From NCBI RefSeq assembly GCF_026810445.1, contig NZ_CP113949.1, positions 1,674,001 through 1,738,000 of the forward strand: 64,000 nucleotides of DNA. The letters run 5' to 3'. A program made the translations under genes and the position numbers. Under the pieces are notes generated by a model. It ran no database searches. It saw nothing but the letters and a program-made list of their open reading frames with translations, and had not been told where the DNA came from. This DNA comes from Pseudomonas sp. BSw22131. Lineage in GTDB: Bacteria > Pseudomonadota > Gammaproteobacteria > Pseudomonadales > Pseudomonadaceae. Shown piece by piece: positions 7,886-16,378 of the stretch; within the stretch, counting starts at the first letter, position 1; the number at the start of each line of letters is the position of its first letter.

Positions 7886-10443
7886 TGTGCAATCTCCTCG
7901 ACGGCAATCAGGTTGAGTTCGTTGGCGCGTGCAGGACGACGCTGGCTGCGTTCCTTGACGAACTGGATGTCCGGGTCACCGCGCTTGTCGTTGACGAAGG
8001 TGCGGAAGCGCTTGAGTTTTTCAGGGTCTTGCAGGGCATTTGCCCATTCACATTCGTAGCGCTCGACCACCAGTTGCATCTGCGCTTCGAGTTCTCCTGC
8101 CAGGCCCAGGCTGTCGTCGATCACCACCGCTTTCAGGTAGTCCAGCCCGCCTTCCAGGCCTTCGCGCCAGACTGAGGTGCGCTGCAACTTGTCGGCGGTG
8201 CGTATGTAGAACATCAGCACGCGGTCGATGTAGCGAATCAGCGTCTCGTCGTCCAGATCGGTGGCAAACAGTTCGGCGTGGCGCGGACGCATGCCGCCGT
8301 TGCCGCACACGTAAAGATTCCAGCCGTTCTCGGTGGCAATCACGCCGATGTCCTTGCTCTGCGCTTCAGCGCATTCGCGGGTGCAGCCGGAGACTGCGAA
8401 CTTGAGTTTGTGCGGCGAGCGCAGGCCCTTGTAGCGATCCTCGATGCTCAGCGCCATTTGCACGCTGTCCTGCACGCCGTAACGGCACCAGGTGCTGCCA
8501 ACGCAGGACTTCACGGTGCGCGTCGATTTACCGTACGCATGGCCGGTCTCGAAACCGGCGGCAATCAGCTCGCTCCAGATATCCGGCAGCTCATGCAATT
8601 GCGCGCCGAACAGGTCGATGCGCTGGCCGCCGGTGATCTTGGTGTAGAGGTCGTATTTTTTCGCTACCGCGCCAATGGCGATCAAGCCGTCAGGCGTGAT
8701 TTCGCCCGCCGGAATACGCGGCACCACCGAGTAGGTGCCGTTCTTCTGCATGTTGGCCATGAACGTGTCGTTGGTGTCCTGCAACGGCACCAGCTTAGAG
8801 TCCATGATCGGCCGGTTCCAGCACGACGCGAGGATCGAGCCAATCGCTGGTTTGCAGATGTCGCAGCCCACATGCCCTTTGCCGTGGCGAGCGAGCATAT
8901 CGTCGAAGGTTTCGATGCCTTCTACGCGCACCATCGCGTACAGCTCTTGCCGCGTGTAGCTGAAGTGTTCGCACAGACTTTTATCGACCGCGACGCCGCG
9001 TGCAATTAGCTCATGTTCGAAGACTTGTTTGAGTAACCCGGCGCAACCGCCGCAACCGGTGCAGGCTTTGGTCTTGGCTTTCAACCCGCCAAGGTCAGTG
9101 CAGCCGCCATCGATGGCCGAGCAAATCGCGCCTTTGCTGACGTTATGGCAGGAGCAAATGGTTGCCGTGTCAGGCAACGCGTCAGCGCCCAGCGTTGGCG
9201 CGCCTTCGCTGAGCGGCATGATCAGGCTCGACGGATCGGCTGGCAGCTTGATGCCGTTTTGCACGTATTGCAGCAGCGTGTCGTAGTAGCTGTTGTCGCC
9301 CACCAGCACCGCGCCGAGCACGTGCTTGCCGTCGGCCGACACCACCAGGCGGCGATAGCTGCCGCTGGCTTCATCAATGAAGCGGTAGCTGCGAGAGCCC
9401 GTCAGCGCGCCGTGGGCATCGCCGATGGACCCGACGTCAACGCCCAGCAGTTTGAGCTTGGTCGACATGTCGGCGCCGAAGAACGGTTCGGCCTCCAGTT
9501 CGCACAGTTGCGCGGCCACGTTACGGGCCATTTGGTAACCGGGCGCAACCAGACCGAACACGCTGCCATTCCAGGCTGCGCATTCGCCAATAGCGAAAAT
9601 ATCGGAGTCGCTGGTGCGGCAGTGTTCGTCAATCGCGATGCCGCCCCGAGGCCCCAGTTCCAGCTCGCATTGGCGGGCGAGGGCGTCTTGCGGACGAATA
9701 CCGGCTGAGAACAGCACCAGGTCGGTTTCAAGAAACTCGTCACCGGCAAAATTCATGCGATAGCGGTACTCCTCGCCCGGCGTGATCGACTGCGTGGCGC
9801 GTGACAAATGAACGCCCACGCCCAGCGCTTCGATGCGTGACTTCAAGGCTGCACCGCCGAAATCGTCCAGCTGCACCGGCATCAAGCGGGGCGCAAATTC
9901 CACCACATGCGCTTCCAGGCCCAGCGACTTCAGCGCGTTGGCCGCTTCCAGACCGAGCAGGCCGCCGCCGACGACCACGCCGCGCCTGGCGTTTTTGGCT
10001 GCCGCCTGGATGGTGTCGAGGTCGTCGAGAGTGCGATAGACCAGGCGTGAATCCCCGGATGCGCCTTCAATCGGCGGCACGAACGGGTAAGAGCCGGTCG
10101 CCAGCACCAGTTTGTCGAACGCAAAGCAGCCGTTGGCAGTGATCACTTCACGTCGTGCGCGGTTGATCTCCAGCACCGGGACGCCCAAATGCACCGTCAG
10201 CCCGCTCTGTTGATAGAGATCGGCGTCACACATGGCCAGGGACTCGGCGTCGCGGCCACCGAAATACTCGGACAGATGCACCCGGTCGTAGGCGCGCTGG
10301 CGCTCTTCGCCGAACACATGAATGCGATAGCGATCCAGTGCGCCGTCGGCAATCAATTGCGCGACGCATTGGTGGCCGACCATGCCGTTACCGATGACTA
10401 TCAGGGTGGGCATATCTTCAAGAGGGGCGACTGTGGTGTTCAT
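7882..10443 (-). CDS. nirB: Assimilatory nitrite reductase large subunit NirB
   Basis: An 853-residue cytosolic enzyme. The N-terminal FAD/NAD(P)H module opens with LIVIGNGMVGHQ. A BFD-type [2Fe-2S] domain follows with C430, C432, C461 and C464. The C-terminal ferredoxin-like and siroheme/4Fe-4S halves carry C647, C653, C687 and C691 (CVGSTWC and CTREC). It reduces nitrite to ammonium. The start is placed at 10443 (MNTTVAPL...) because upstream codons run into the leader terminator and are not family-like. GGGA lies in the Shine-Dalgarno zone. The 200-nt leader has a sigma-54 promoter and an ANTAR-type antiterminator. Confidence 0.96.
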   Translation of the reverse strand: MNTTVAPLEDMPTLIVIGNGMVGHQCVAQLIADGALDRYRIHVFGEERQRAYDRVHLSEYFGGRDAESLAMCDADLYQQSGLTVHLGVPVLEINRARREVITANGCFAFDKLVLATGSYPFVPPIEGASGDSRLVYRTLDDLDTIQAAAKNARRGVVVGGGLLGLEAANALKSLGLEAHVVEFAPRLMPVQLDDFGGAALKSRIEALGVGVHLSRATQSITPGEEYRYRMNFAGDEFLETDLVLFSAGIRPQDALARQCELELGPRGGIAIDEHCRTSDSDIFAIGECAAWNGSVFGLVAPGYQMARNVAAQLCELEAEPFFGADMSTKLKLLGVDVGSIGDAHGALTGSRSYRFIDEASGSYRRLVVSADGKHVLGAVLVGDNSYYDTLLQYVQNGIKLPADPSSLIMPLSEGAPTLGADALPDTATICSCHNVSKGAICSAIDGGCTDLGGLKAKTKACTGCGGCAGLLKQVFEHELIARGVAVDKSLCEHFSYTRQELYAMVRVEGIETFDDMLARHGKGHVGCDICKPAIGSILASCWNRPIMDSKLVPLQDTNDTFMANMQKNGTYSVVPRIPAGEITPDGLIAIGAVAKKYDLYTKITGGQRIDLFGAQLHELPDIWSELIAAGFETGHAYGKSTRTVKSCVGSTWCRYGVQDSVQMALSIEDRYKGLRSPHKLKFAVSGCTRECAEAQSKDIGVIATENGWNLYVCGNGGMRPRHAELFATDLDDETLIRYIDRVLMFYIRTADKLQRTSVWREGLEGGLDYLKAVVIDDSLGLAGELEAQMQLVVERYECEWANALQDPEKLKRFRTFVNDKRGDPDIQFVKERSQRRPARANELNLIAVEEIAQ

Positions 10444-10483
10444 AGCAAGTCCCGGCCAAAGCCAATTCAGGTTTTTTGAAAGC

Positions 10484-10524
10484 AAAAAAAAGGCGCCCGG
10501 AACCTTTCGGTTCCAGGCGCCTTT
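10484..10524 (-). terminator. Leader terminator (attenuator) of nirBD
   Basis: On the minus strand AGGCGCCTGGAACC (from 10522) pairs with GGTTCCGGGCGCCT (to 10491) around a GAAA tetraloop. The stem is 14 bp including one T-G pair, followed by eight T. It lies 41 nt upstream of nirB, so it would stop transcription before the gene unless antitermination occurs. Confidence 0.88.
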
Positions 10525-10529
10525 GCCTG
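10514..10529 (-). promoter_or_regulatory. ANTAR-target hairpin P2 in nirB leader
   Basis: The minus-strand stem CAGGC / GCCTG has the six-base loop AAAGGC. ANTAR proteins such as NasT/NasR bind paired hairpins with hexaloops having A at position 1 and G at position 4, and this loop fits. The hairpin uses the same bases as the 5' arm of the leader terminator, so the two structures exclude each other. Confidence 0.8.
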
Positions 10530-10537
10530 TTCTTTGT

Positions 10538-10580
10538 GGTTGCTGCGACCCCGCCGGAGTGCGGAGGTGTCGGCGCAACC
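10538..10580 (-). other. Extra hairpin between P1 and P2 in nirB leader
   Basis: GGTTGC (10580-10575) pairs with GCAACC (10543-10538), with partly paired bases inside. It separates the two ANTAR hairpins and may bring them together. The nas leader has no equivalent. Confidence 0.5.
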
Positions 10581-10590
10581 TGCTGAGCCT

Positions 10591-10610
10591 GGCGATCGTC
10601 GTTGACCGTC
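10591..10610 (-). promoter_or_regulatory. ANTAR-target hairpin P1 in nirB leader
   Basis: The minus-strand stem CGGTC / GATCG (one G-T pair) closes the hexaloop AACGAC, with an A-C mismatch and a further G-C pair below. A at loop position 1 and G at position 4 match the ANTAR rule. Confidence 0.72.
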
Positions 10611-10654
10611 TTGGCTGCCAACCGTGCATTCAGGCTGGACTTGTGTGGATCAAA

Positions 10655-10669
10655 GCAAGGGGTGTGCCA
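10655..10669 (-). promoter_or_regulatory. Sigma-54 (RpoN) promoter of nirBD
   Basis: The minus strand reads TGGCAC-N5-TTGC, an exact match to the -24/-12 consensus. The predicted start is near 10643, giving a leader of about 200 nt. It implies activation by NtrC or a similar enhancer-binding protein under nitrogen limitation. I did not find a clear NtrC dyad in the 283 bp between the two sigma-54 promoters, which otherwise hold nothing I recognise. Confidence 0.88.
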
Positions 10670-10952
10670 GCGGGTGGTTGGGTGCGTATGGAGGGAGGTT
10701 TTTCGAGGTTGGCTGCTCGATAAATGCTGGGTGCGAGGCGGGTTGGCAGGCGCCAATCGGCTCTGATTGACCACTAAAGAGACTGGCCATCCCTTGATAA
10801 GCAAGGCGCGAAAAAAGTGCGTGAATGGTCATCGGCGCTTCATTGTGAGGCCAAATCTATTGCCGTCGGCCCAGACCAAACCTCGCTCCAACAGGTTCAT
10901 CAGCTCCGCTTGTAGCTTAAAGCTTGAAGCTTGCCGCCTAACGCAGCCCCTC

Positions 10953-10967
10953 TGGCCCATCCCTTGC
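10953..10967 (+). promoter_or_regulatory. Sigma-54 (RpoN) promoter of the nitrate reductase gene
   Basis: TGGCCC-N5-TTGC matches the -24/-12 sigma-54 element with one consensus change (A to C). The predicted start is near 10979, four bases before the first ANTAR hairpin, giving a leader of about 108 nt. Confidence 0.8.
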
Positions 10968-10982
10968 AACACCTCAGCCATA

Positions 10983-11002
10983 GGTGATCAACGCCGATTA
11001 CC
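10983..11002 (+). promoter_or_regulatory. ANTAR-target hairpin P1 in nitrate reductase leader
   Basis: GGTGATC pairs with GATTACC (7 bp, one G-T) around the hexaloop AACGCC, with A at position 1 and G at position 4 as ANTAR proteins require. It sits at the predicted 5' end of the transcript. Confidence 0.82.
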
Positions 11003-11007
11003 CTCTT

Positions 11008-11025
11008 CACGACAAAGGCGCCGTG
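11008..11025 (+). promoter_or_regulatory. ANTAR-target hairpin P2 in nitrate reductase leader
   Basis: CACGAC / GCCGTG (one A-C mismatch) closes the loop AAAGGC, identical to the P2 loop of the nirB leader. Its 3' half is part of the 5' arm of the terminator that follows, so P2 and terminator compete. Confidence 0.78.
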
Positions 11026-11069
11026 TGCTCCCCGTTTTCGGACGGAGGAGAACAGGGCGCCTTTTTTTT
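11016..11069 (+). terminator. Leader terminator (attenuator) of the nitrate reductase gene
   Basis: AGGCGCC (11016-11022) pairs with GGCGCCT (11056-11062). The helix continues through TGT/ACA and CTCC/GGAG with single mismatches and ends in eight T, only 17 nt before the start codon. Confidence 0.85.
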
Positions 11070-11086
11070 GGTTTCGGGAAATGGAT

Positions 11087-14000
11087 ATGGCGAGTCGAAG
11101 CGTTTCAAGCGTGTGTCCTTATTGCGGTGTGGGCTGCGGGATTGTCATGCAGGTGGAAAACAACCGCGTCATTAAAGTGAGCGGTGACAAGACGCACCCC
11201 ACCAATCGCGGGCGTCTGTGCACCAAGGGCAGCACGTGCGCCCAACCGCTGACCGAGTCCGGGCGGATGGAGTCAGCGTACGTGCGCGATGCGCGTCATC
11301 AGGAGCCGGTGCGGGCGGGGATCGATCACGCCATCAGCGAAACCGCTCGCCGTTTGCGCGCGATCATCGACACCCACGGCCCGGATGCTTTGGCGTTTTA
11401 TGTGTCGGGGCAAATGTCGCTGGAAGCGCAGTACCTCGCCAGCAAGCTTGCCAAGGGCTTCGTGCGCACGGCGCATGTCGAATCCAATTCGCGACTGTGC
11501 ATGGCAAGCGCTGGCAGCGGCTACAAACTGTCGCTTGGCGCTGACGGACCGCCAGGCTCCTACGAAGATTTCGACAAGGCCGACGTGTTCTTCGTGATCG
11601 GCGCGAACATGGCCGACTGTCACCCGATTCTCTTCCTGCGCATGATGGATCGGGTCAAGGCCGACGCGCAGTTGATCGTCGTCGACCCAAGGCGCAACAC
11701 CACGGCCGACAAGGCCAGTCTGTTCATGCAGATCAAACCCGGTACAGACCTGGCCCTGCTCAACGGCCTGCTTTATCTGCTGATGGAGAACGGCCATACC
11801 GACCCTGCATTTATAGCCTCGTTTACAGAAGGCTGGGACGCGATGCCGGCGTTTCTGGGCGACTACACTCCCGACAAAGTCGCGCAGATAACCGGGCTGG
11901 CCGAAGCCGATATTCGTCAGGCCGCCAAGATGATCGGTCAGGCCCGCGACTGGATGAGCTGCTGGACCATGGGCCTGAACCAGAGCACCCACGGCACCTG
12001 GAACACCAACGCGTTATGCAATCTGCATTTGGCGACAGGCGCCATTTGTCGCCCCGGCAGCGGCCCGTTTTCACTCACCGGGCAACCGAATGCCATGGGC
12101 GGAAGGGAAATGGGCTACATGGGCCCAGGACTTCCCGGACAGCGCTCCACGCTGGTGGCCGAGGATCGATCCTTTATAGAAGCGATGTGGGGCGTGCCGG
12201 CGGGCACCCTGCGAACCGAGTCCGGCAATGGCACCGTGGCGATGTTCGAGCAGATGCGCGATGGCGACATCAAAGCGTGCTGGATCATCTGCACCAACCC
12301 GGTGGCGTCGGTCCCCAACCGACAAACCGTAATCGAAGGCTTGCAGGCAGCCGAGCTGGTGATCACGCAGGATGCGTTTCTCGACACCGAAACCAACCGC
12401 TACGCCGATATTCTGTTGCCCGGCGCACTGTGGGCGGAGGGCGACGGCGTGATGATCAACTCCGAGCGCACCCTGACGCTCACGCAAAAAGCGGTGGACG
12501 CGCCCGGTGAAAGCCTGCCGGACTGGCAGTTGATTGCTCGGGTCGCCTGCGAAATGGGTTACGCCGACGCGTTCACGTATGCGTCGGCCAGCGAGGTGTT
12601 CGAGGAGATCAAGCGCGCCTGGAACCCCAGGACCGGCTATGACATTCGCGGCGCCAGCCATGCGCGGCTTCGCGAACGACCGCTGCAATGGCCGATTGCC
12701 GCTGACGATTCAGACGAACGCAATCCGATTCGTTACCTCAATGATGGAGTCAGCCAAGCGCTGACAGTTGCGTCAGACGGAAGTCGTCCTGCCGTAGTAT
12801 TTCCAACCGCCAGCGGTAAGGCGGTGTTCTTGCCGCGCCCGCATTTGTCCCCGGCAGAAATGCCCAGCGAAGACTTCCCGTTCGTGCTCAATACCGGTCG
12901 GGTGCAGCACCAGTGGCATACGCTGACCAAGACCGGGAAGGTTCCGACACTCAACAAGCTCAATCCCGGGCCTTTCATCGAGCTGCATCCCAAAGATGCG
13001 GCAGCGCTTGGCATCAAGGACAAGGACGCCGTAGAAGTACGTTCGGTGCGCGGCCGTGCGGTGTTGCCTGCTGTGGTGACAGATCGGGTACGCCCCGGAA
13101 ATTGCTTCGCGCCGTTTCACTGGAACGATGTGTTCGGCGACAACCTGGCGATTAACGCGGTCACCAGCGATGCGGTGGATCCTGTGTCGTTTCAGCCGGA
13201 GTTCAAGTTTTGCGCAGTGGCGTTGCAACGGGTCGAGCTGATAGCCCATCGCTTCTTTGAAACCACGTCCGCTGCCGAGGTAGCGTTACCGCCCGAGGGT
13301 AAACCGGGGCTGACGTTGCTCTGGGCTTCGCAAACCGGCAACGCCCAATCCCTGGCCGAACGTTTCGGCAGCCGTTTGCGGAACGCCGGCATTGCCATTG
13401 ATGTGCGCGCGATGGACAGCTTCCCGGCTGCGCAACTGGCGCAAGTGGATAATTTGGCGCTCATCAGCAGCACCTTCGGTGATGGGGAGTCGCCGGACAA
13501 CGGGCAGAGTTTTTGGCAGTCGCTGAGCCAACACGACGCCCCGCTCGAAAACCTTCGCTACGCGGTGTTGGCGTTGGGCGACCCGAGTTACGACCGCTTT
13601 TGCCAGCACGGTAAAAACCTTGATCAGCGCCTCGAAAGCCTCGGCGCTTGCGCTTTGTTGCCTCGTGTCGATTGCGATCCGGAATTCGAGGAGCCCGCGG
13701 ATGCCTGGTTCAAGGCGCTGCAACAGGCGCTGGCCCTTGATGTGCCTGATGTGGTTGGAGTTGAGGGTGTGTCGGCGGTGAGGCTGCACACCCGTTCGCT
13801 TCCATTTTCATCTGGCTTGTCGATCAATCGACGCCTGAACACCGAGGGCACGCAAAAGGACACCCGGCAGTTCGCGCTGGCGCTGGGTGATTCGGGCTTG
13901 CACTACGAGGCTGGCGATGCCCTTGGCGTGTGGCCGCGTAACTGTCCGGAACTGGTCAACGAGTTGCTCGACCTGACAGGTCTTGACCCCGAGCACCTGG

Positions 14001-14890
14001 TAACGATTGAAAAATACGGCGACGTGCCGCTGGGCGAAGCCTTGGCTGGGCATTTCGAGATCGCCAGGCCGCATTTCGACACGTTGCAGTTCATCGCCGA
14101 ACGCGGCGGCAGTCCTGAGCTGAAAATACTGTTGGGCGACACTTATAAAGGTGAGCTGAAAGACTGGTTGTGGGGGCGGCAGTTGGCGGACGTGCTCCAG
14201 GCATTTCCGATGCGTTGCAGCGCTGAAGATCTGCTGGCCTCACTCAAGCCCCTGCAGCCACGCTCGTACTCCATCGCTTCGAGTTCCAAAGCGCATCCGC
14301 ATGAGGTTCATTTGACCGTCTCAACGGTGCGCTATGGCAAGCGCAAAGGTGTGTCTTCGACGTTCCTCGCTGACCGCGCCGAGCAGTGCGAGGTGCCGAT
14401 TTTCCTTCAGCCGTCCAAACATTTTCGCGTACCCGGCGACGGCGATGTGCCGATGATCATGATCGGACCGGGCACCGGCGTGGCGCCGTTTCGCGGGTTT
14501 CTTCAGGAGCGCAGGGCGCGTGGCGATGGCGGCAAGAACTGGCTGTTCTTCGGCGAGCAACATGCGGCGACCGATTTTTATTACCGCGATGAGTTACAGG
14601 CCATGCAGCAAGACGGCCTGTTGACCCATCTGAGCCTGGCGTTCTCACGGGATCAGGGTGAAAAGATTTACGTGCAGCATCGTATCGAGCAGCAGGGCGC
14701 CGAACTGTGGCGCTGGTTGCAGGAAGGCGCGCAGGTGTATGTCTGCGGCGACGCGGTGCACATGGCCAAGGACGTGGATCTGGCGTTACGGCAGGTCATT
14801 GCGCAGCATGGCGGATTGAGCGAAGAGGCCGCGGCAGGCCATTTGCGCCTTCTGACTGAGCAGAAGCGTTATCTGCGGGATGTTTATTAA
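11087..14890 (+). CDS. Bifunctional assimilatory nitrate reductase / CysJ-like flavoprotein
   Basis: A 1267-residue fusion. Residues 1 to about 720 are a molybdopterin-guanine-dinucleotide nitrate reductase (NasA/NasC type) with a 4Fe-4S site at C10, C13, C17 and C45. From about 743 a flavodoxin domain (SQTGNAQS), then a CysJ/P450-reductase-like FAD and NADPH module with RSYS at 1059-1062 and GPGTGVAPF from 1127. It would take electrons from NAD(P)H through FAD and FMN to Mo-bis-MGD and reduce nitrate to nitrite in the cytosol, replacing a separate reductase subunit. The start at 11087 is preferred over ATG 11081 because GGGAA sits at 11076-11080. No nitrate transporter or nasST is in the window. 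Confidence 0.93.
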   Translation: MASRSVSSVCPYCGVGCGIVMQVENNRVIKVSGDKTHPTNRGRLCTKGSTCAQPLTESGRMESAYVRDARHQEPVRAGIDHAISETARRLRAIIDTHGPDALAFYVSGQMSLEAQYLASKLAKGFVRTAHVESNSRLCMASAGSGYKLSLGADGPPGSYEDFDKADVFFVIGANMADCHPILFLRMMDRVKADAQLIVVDPRRNTTADKASLFMQIKPGTDLALLNGLLYLLMENGHTDPAFIASFTEGWDAMPAFLGDYTPDKVAQITGLAEADIRQAAKMIGQARDWMSCWTMGLNQSTHGTWNTNALCNLHLATGAICRPGSGPFSLTGQPNAMGGREMGYMGPGLPGQRSTLVAEDRSFIEAMWGVPAGTLRTESGNGTVAMFEQMRDGDIKACWIICTNPVASVPNRQTVIEGLQAAELVITQDAFLDTETNRYADILLPGALWAEGDGVMINSERTLTLTQKAVDAPGESLPDWQLIARVACEMGYADAFTYASASEVFEEIKRAWNPRTGYDIRGASHARLRERPLQWPIAADDSDERNPIRYLNDGVSQALTVASDGSRPAVVFPTASGKAVFLPRPHLSPAEMPSEDFPFVLNTGRVQHQWHTLTKTGKVPTLNKLNPGPFIELHPKDAAALGIKDKDAVEVRSVRGRAVLPAVVTDRVRPGNCFAPFHWNDVFGDNLAINAVTSDAVDPVSFQPEFKFCAVALQRVELIAHRFFETTSAAEVALPPEGKPGLTLLWASQTGNAQSLAERFGSRLRNAGIAIDVRAMDSFPAAQLAQVDNLALISSTFGDGESPDNGQSFWQSLSQHDAPLENLRYAVLALGDPSYDRFCQHGKNLDQRLESLGACALLPRVDCDPEFEEPADAWFKALQQALALDVPDVVGVEGVSAVRLHTRSLPFSSGLSINRRLNTEGTQKDTRQFALALGDSGLHYEAGDALGVWPRNCPELVNELLDLTGLDPEHLVTIEKYGDVPLGEALAGHFEIARPHFDTLQFIAERGGSPELKILLGDTYKGELKDWLWGRQLADVLQAFPMRCSAEDLLASLKPLQPRSYSIASSSKAHPHEVHLTVSTVRYGKRKGVSSTFLADRAEQCEVPIFLQPSKHFRVPGDGDVPMIMIGPGTGVAPFRGFLQERRARGDGGKNWLFFGEQHAATDFYYRDELQAMQQDGLLTHLSLAFSRDQGEKIYVQHRIEQQGAELWRWLQEGAQVYVCGDAVHMAKDVDLALRQVIAQHGGLSEEAAAGHLRLLTEQKRYLRDVY

Positions 14891-14909
14891 TGCGAGCGCG
14901 TAATGACCT

Positions 14910-14984
14910 CCAGGAGCGAACTTGTTCGCGAGGCAATTCTCGCGTCTGGAGTGCAGATCGTCTCGCCAACAAGTTGGCTCCACA
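14910..14984. repeat. REP-type inverted pair
   Basis: The arm CCAGGAGCGAACTTGTTCGC is mirrored by CCAACAAGTTGGCTCC. It lies just past the nitrate reductase stop and may act as its 3' end. Confidence 0.8.
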
Positions 14985-15181
14985 GAGTTTTCAGGGCTTC
15001 ACCGTTACCGCCACTGTCTGAACCCCGACTGAACGACTTTCTCGATCAAACAAGAAAACCTTTGGATACCTGAACTTATCTACCTTTTCTCCCTCTCATG
15101 CCGGTAGCCATTGATCGCGGCGGCCTGATAAGCTCGCGGCTTTACTCGTTTGCCCTATTGGCGCATGAACAAGGAATTAGC

Positions 15182-15967
15182 ATGAAACAGCATCGGTTGG
15201 CAGCGGCGATAGCCCTGGTCGGTCTGGTACTCGCAGGTTGCGACAAGCAAGCCAGCACCGTCGAGCTGAAAACTCCGGCGCAAAAAGCCTCCTACGGTAT
15301 CGGTCTGAACATGGGCAAAAGCCTGGCTCAGGAAGGTATGGACGATCTGGATTCCAAAGCGGTAGCGCTGGGTATCGAAGACGCCGTTGGCAAGAAAGAA
15401 CAGAAACTCAAAGACGACGAACTGGTAGCAGCGTTCGGCGATCTGCAAAAGCGTGCTGAAGAGCGCATGGCCAAGATGAGCGAAGAGTCGGCAACTGCTG
15501 GCAAGAAGTTCCTCGAAGAAAACGGCAAGCGTAAGGAAGTCACCACCACGGCTTCCGGTCTGCAATACGAAATCATCAAGAAAGCTGATGGCCCTCAGCC
15601 TAAGCCAACCGACGTTGTGACCGTTCACTACGAAGGCAAGCTGACTGACGGCAAAGTGTTCGACAGCTCGGTTGAGCGCGGTAGCCCGATTGATCTGCCC
15701 GTCAGCGGTGTGATTCCGGGTTGGGTCGAAGGCCTGCAACTGATGCACGTAGGCGAGAAGGTCAAACTCTACATTCCTAGCGATCTGGCTTACGGCGCGC
15801 AAAGCCCAAGCCCGATGATCCCGGCCAACTCGGTGCTGGTATTCGACCTGGAGCTGCTGGGCATCAAAGACCCTGCCGCCGCCGCCAACGAAGCCGCAGC
15901 AGGTGCTGCAGCAACGGACGACGAAGAAGAAGAGACTGCACCGGCCAAACCAGCCGCCAAGAAATAA
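15182..15967 (+). CDS. FKBP-type peptidyl-prolyl isomerase, lipoprotein (Mip/FkpA-like)
   Basis: A 261-residue protein with a lipoprotein signal (MKQHRLAAAIALVGLVLAGC, lipobox LAGC at about residue 20). Residues about 35-135 form the helical dimerisation domain (KASYGIGLNMGKSLAQEG), and about 140-235 the FKBP domain (VTVHYEGKLTDGKVFDSS, GWVEGLQLM, LAYGA). The tail is rich in Ala, Asp and Glu. It would catalyse proline isomerisation in the periplasm while anchored to the outer membrane. The frame extends upstream to 15098, but the ATG at 15182 has AAGGAA and a correct signal peptide. A strong terminator follows. Confidence 0.93.
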   Translation: MKQHRLAAAIALVGLVLAGCDKQASTVELKTPAQKASYGIGLNMGKSLAQEGMDDLDSKAVALGIEDAVGKKEQKLKDDELVAAFGDLQKRAEERMAKMSEESATAGKKFLEENGKRKEVTTTASGLQYEIIKKADGPQPKPTDVVTVHYEGKLTDGKVFDSSVERGSPIDLPVSGVIPGWVEGLQLMHVGEKVKLYIPSDLAYGAQSPSPMIPANSVLVFDLELLGIKDPAAAANEAAAGAAATDDEEEETAPAKPAAKK

Positions 15968-15990
15968 TCGACACGTCGATTAGCACTTGA

Positions 15991-16021
15991 AAAAAATGCC
16001 CCGTTTTTCGGGGCATTTTTG
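15991..16021 (+). terminator. Rho-independent terminator after the FKBP gene
   Basis: The stem AAAATGCCCCG / CGGGGCATTTT closes a TTTTT loop and gives T-runs on both strands. Confidence 0.93.
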
Positions 16022-16277
16022 TGTCTGCCGTAATCAAACCGAACGGAGTCAGACGAGCAGAGTCCCAATACCGTCCGGGGCGTGATCGACTCCGTATCGG
16101 CTCTGTTGGATTGTTCGACGATTCGACAAGCCTCGCTGATTTGACGTTTGGCTAGTTCCGGCAGGGGGCCAAGTCAACGCTTTTTTGCGTTTTTTTATGT
16201 GAGTAAAAAACGTGCGATTTGAGCCAAGCCCCGGTAGAACGGGCGTTTCAGGGCCAAATACCGGCTCTGTTCACAAG

Positions 16278-16302
16278 GTTATCCACAACTTGTGTGGATA
16301 AC
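16278..16302. promoter_or_regulatory. Inverted pair of perfect DnaA boxes
   Basis: TTATCCACA at 16279-16287 faces its reverse complement TGTGGATAA at 16293-16301, both exact consensus DnaA boxes, within a perfect 10-bp dyad with a 5-bp spacer. It lies 77 bp upstream of the YkvA-like gene. No AT-rich unwinding region or further boxes indicate an origin. The rest of the 357-bp gap (16022-16378) shows nothing else I recognise. Confidence 0.6.
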
Positions 16303-16378
16303 ATTCTGTGTGTGCGTGGTACATGTTTATGTACTTGGGTTTGTTGACGGCTTATTTTTCTAGCCGCTTGGAGTAAGC

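Noticed and set aside
10670..10952. NtrC binding dyads between the divergent nitrate promoters
   Set aside because: I looked for TGCACC/GGTGCA-like pairs and found no convincing copy.
16278..16302. Chromosomal origin of replication
   Set aside because: Only two DnaA boxes, no AT-rich unwinding region, and no dnaA, dnaN or rpmH neighbours.
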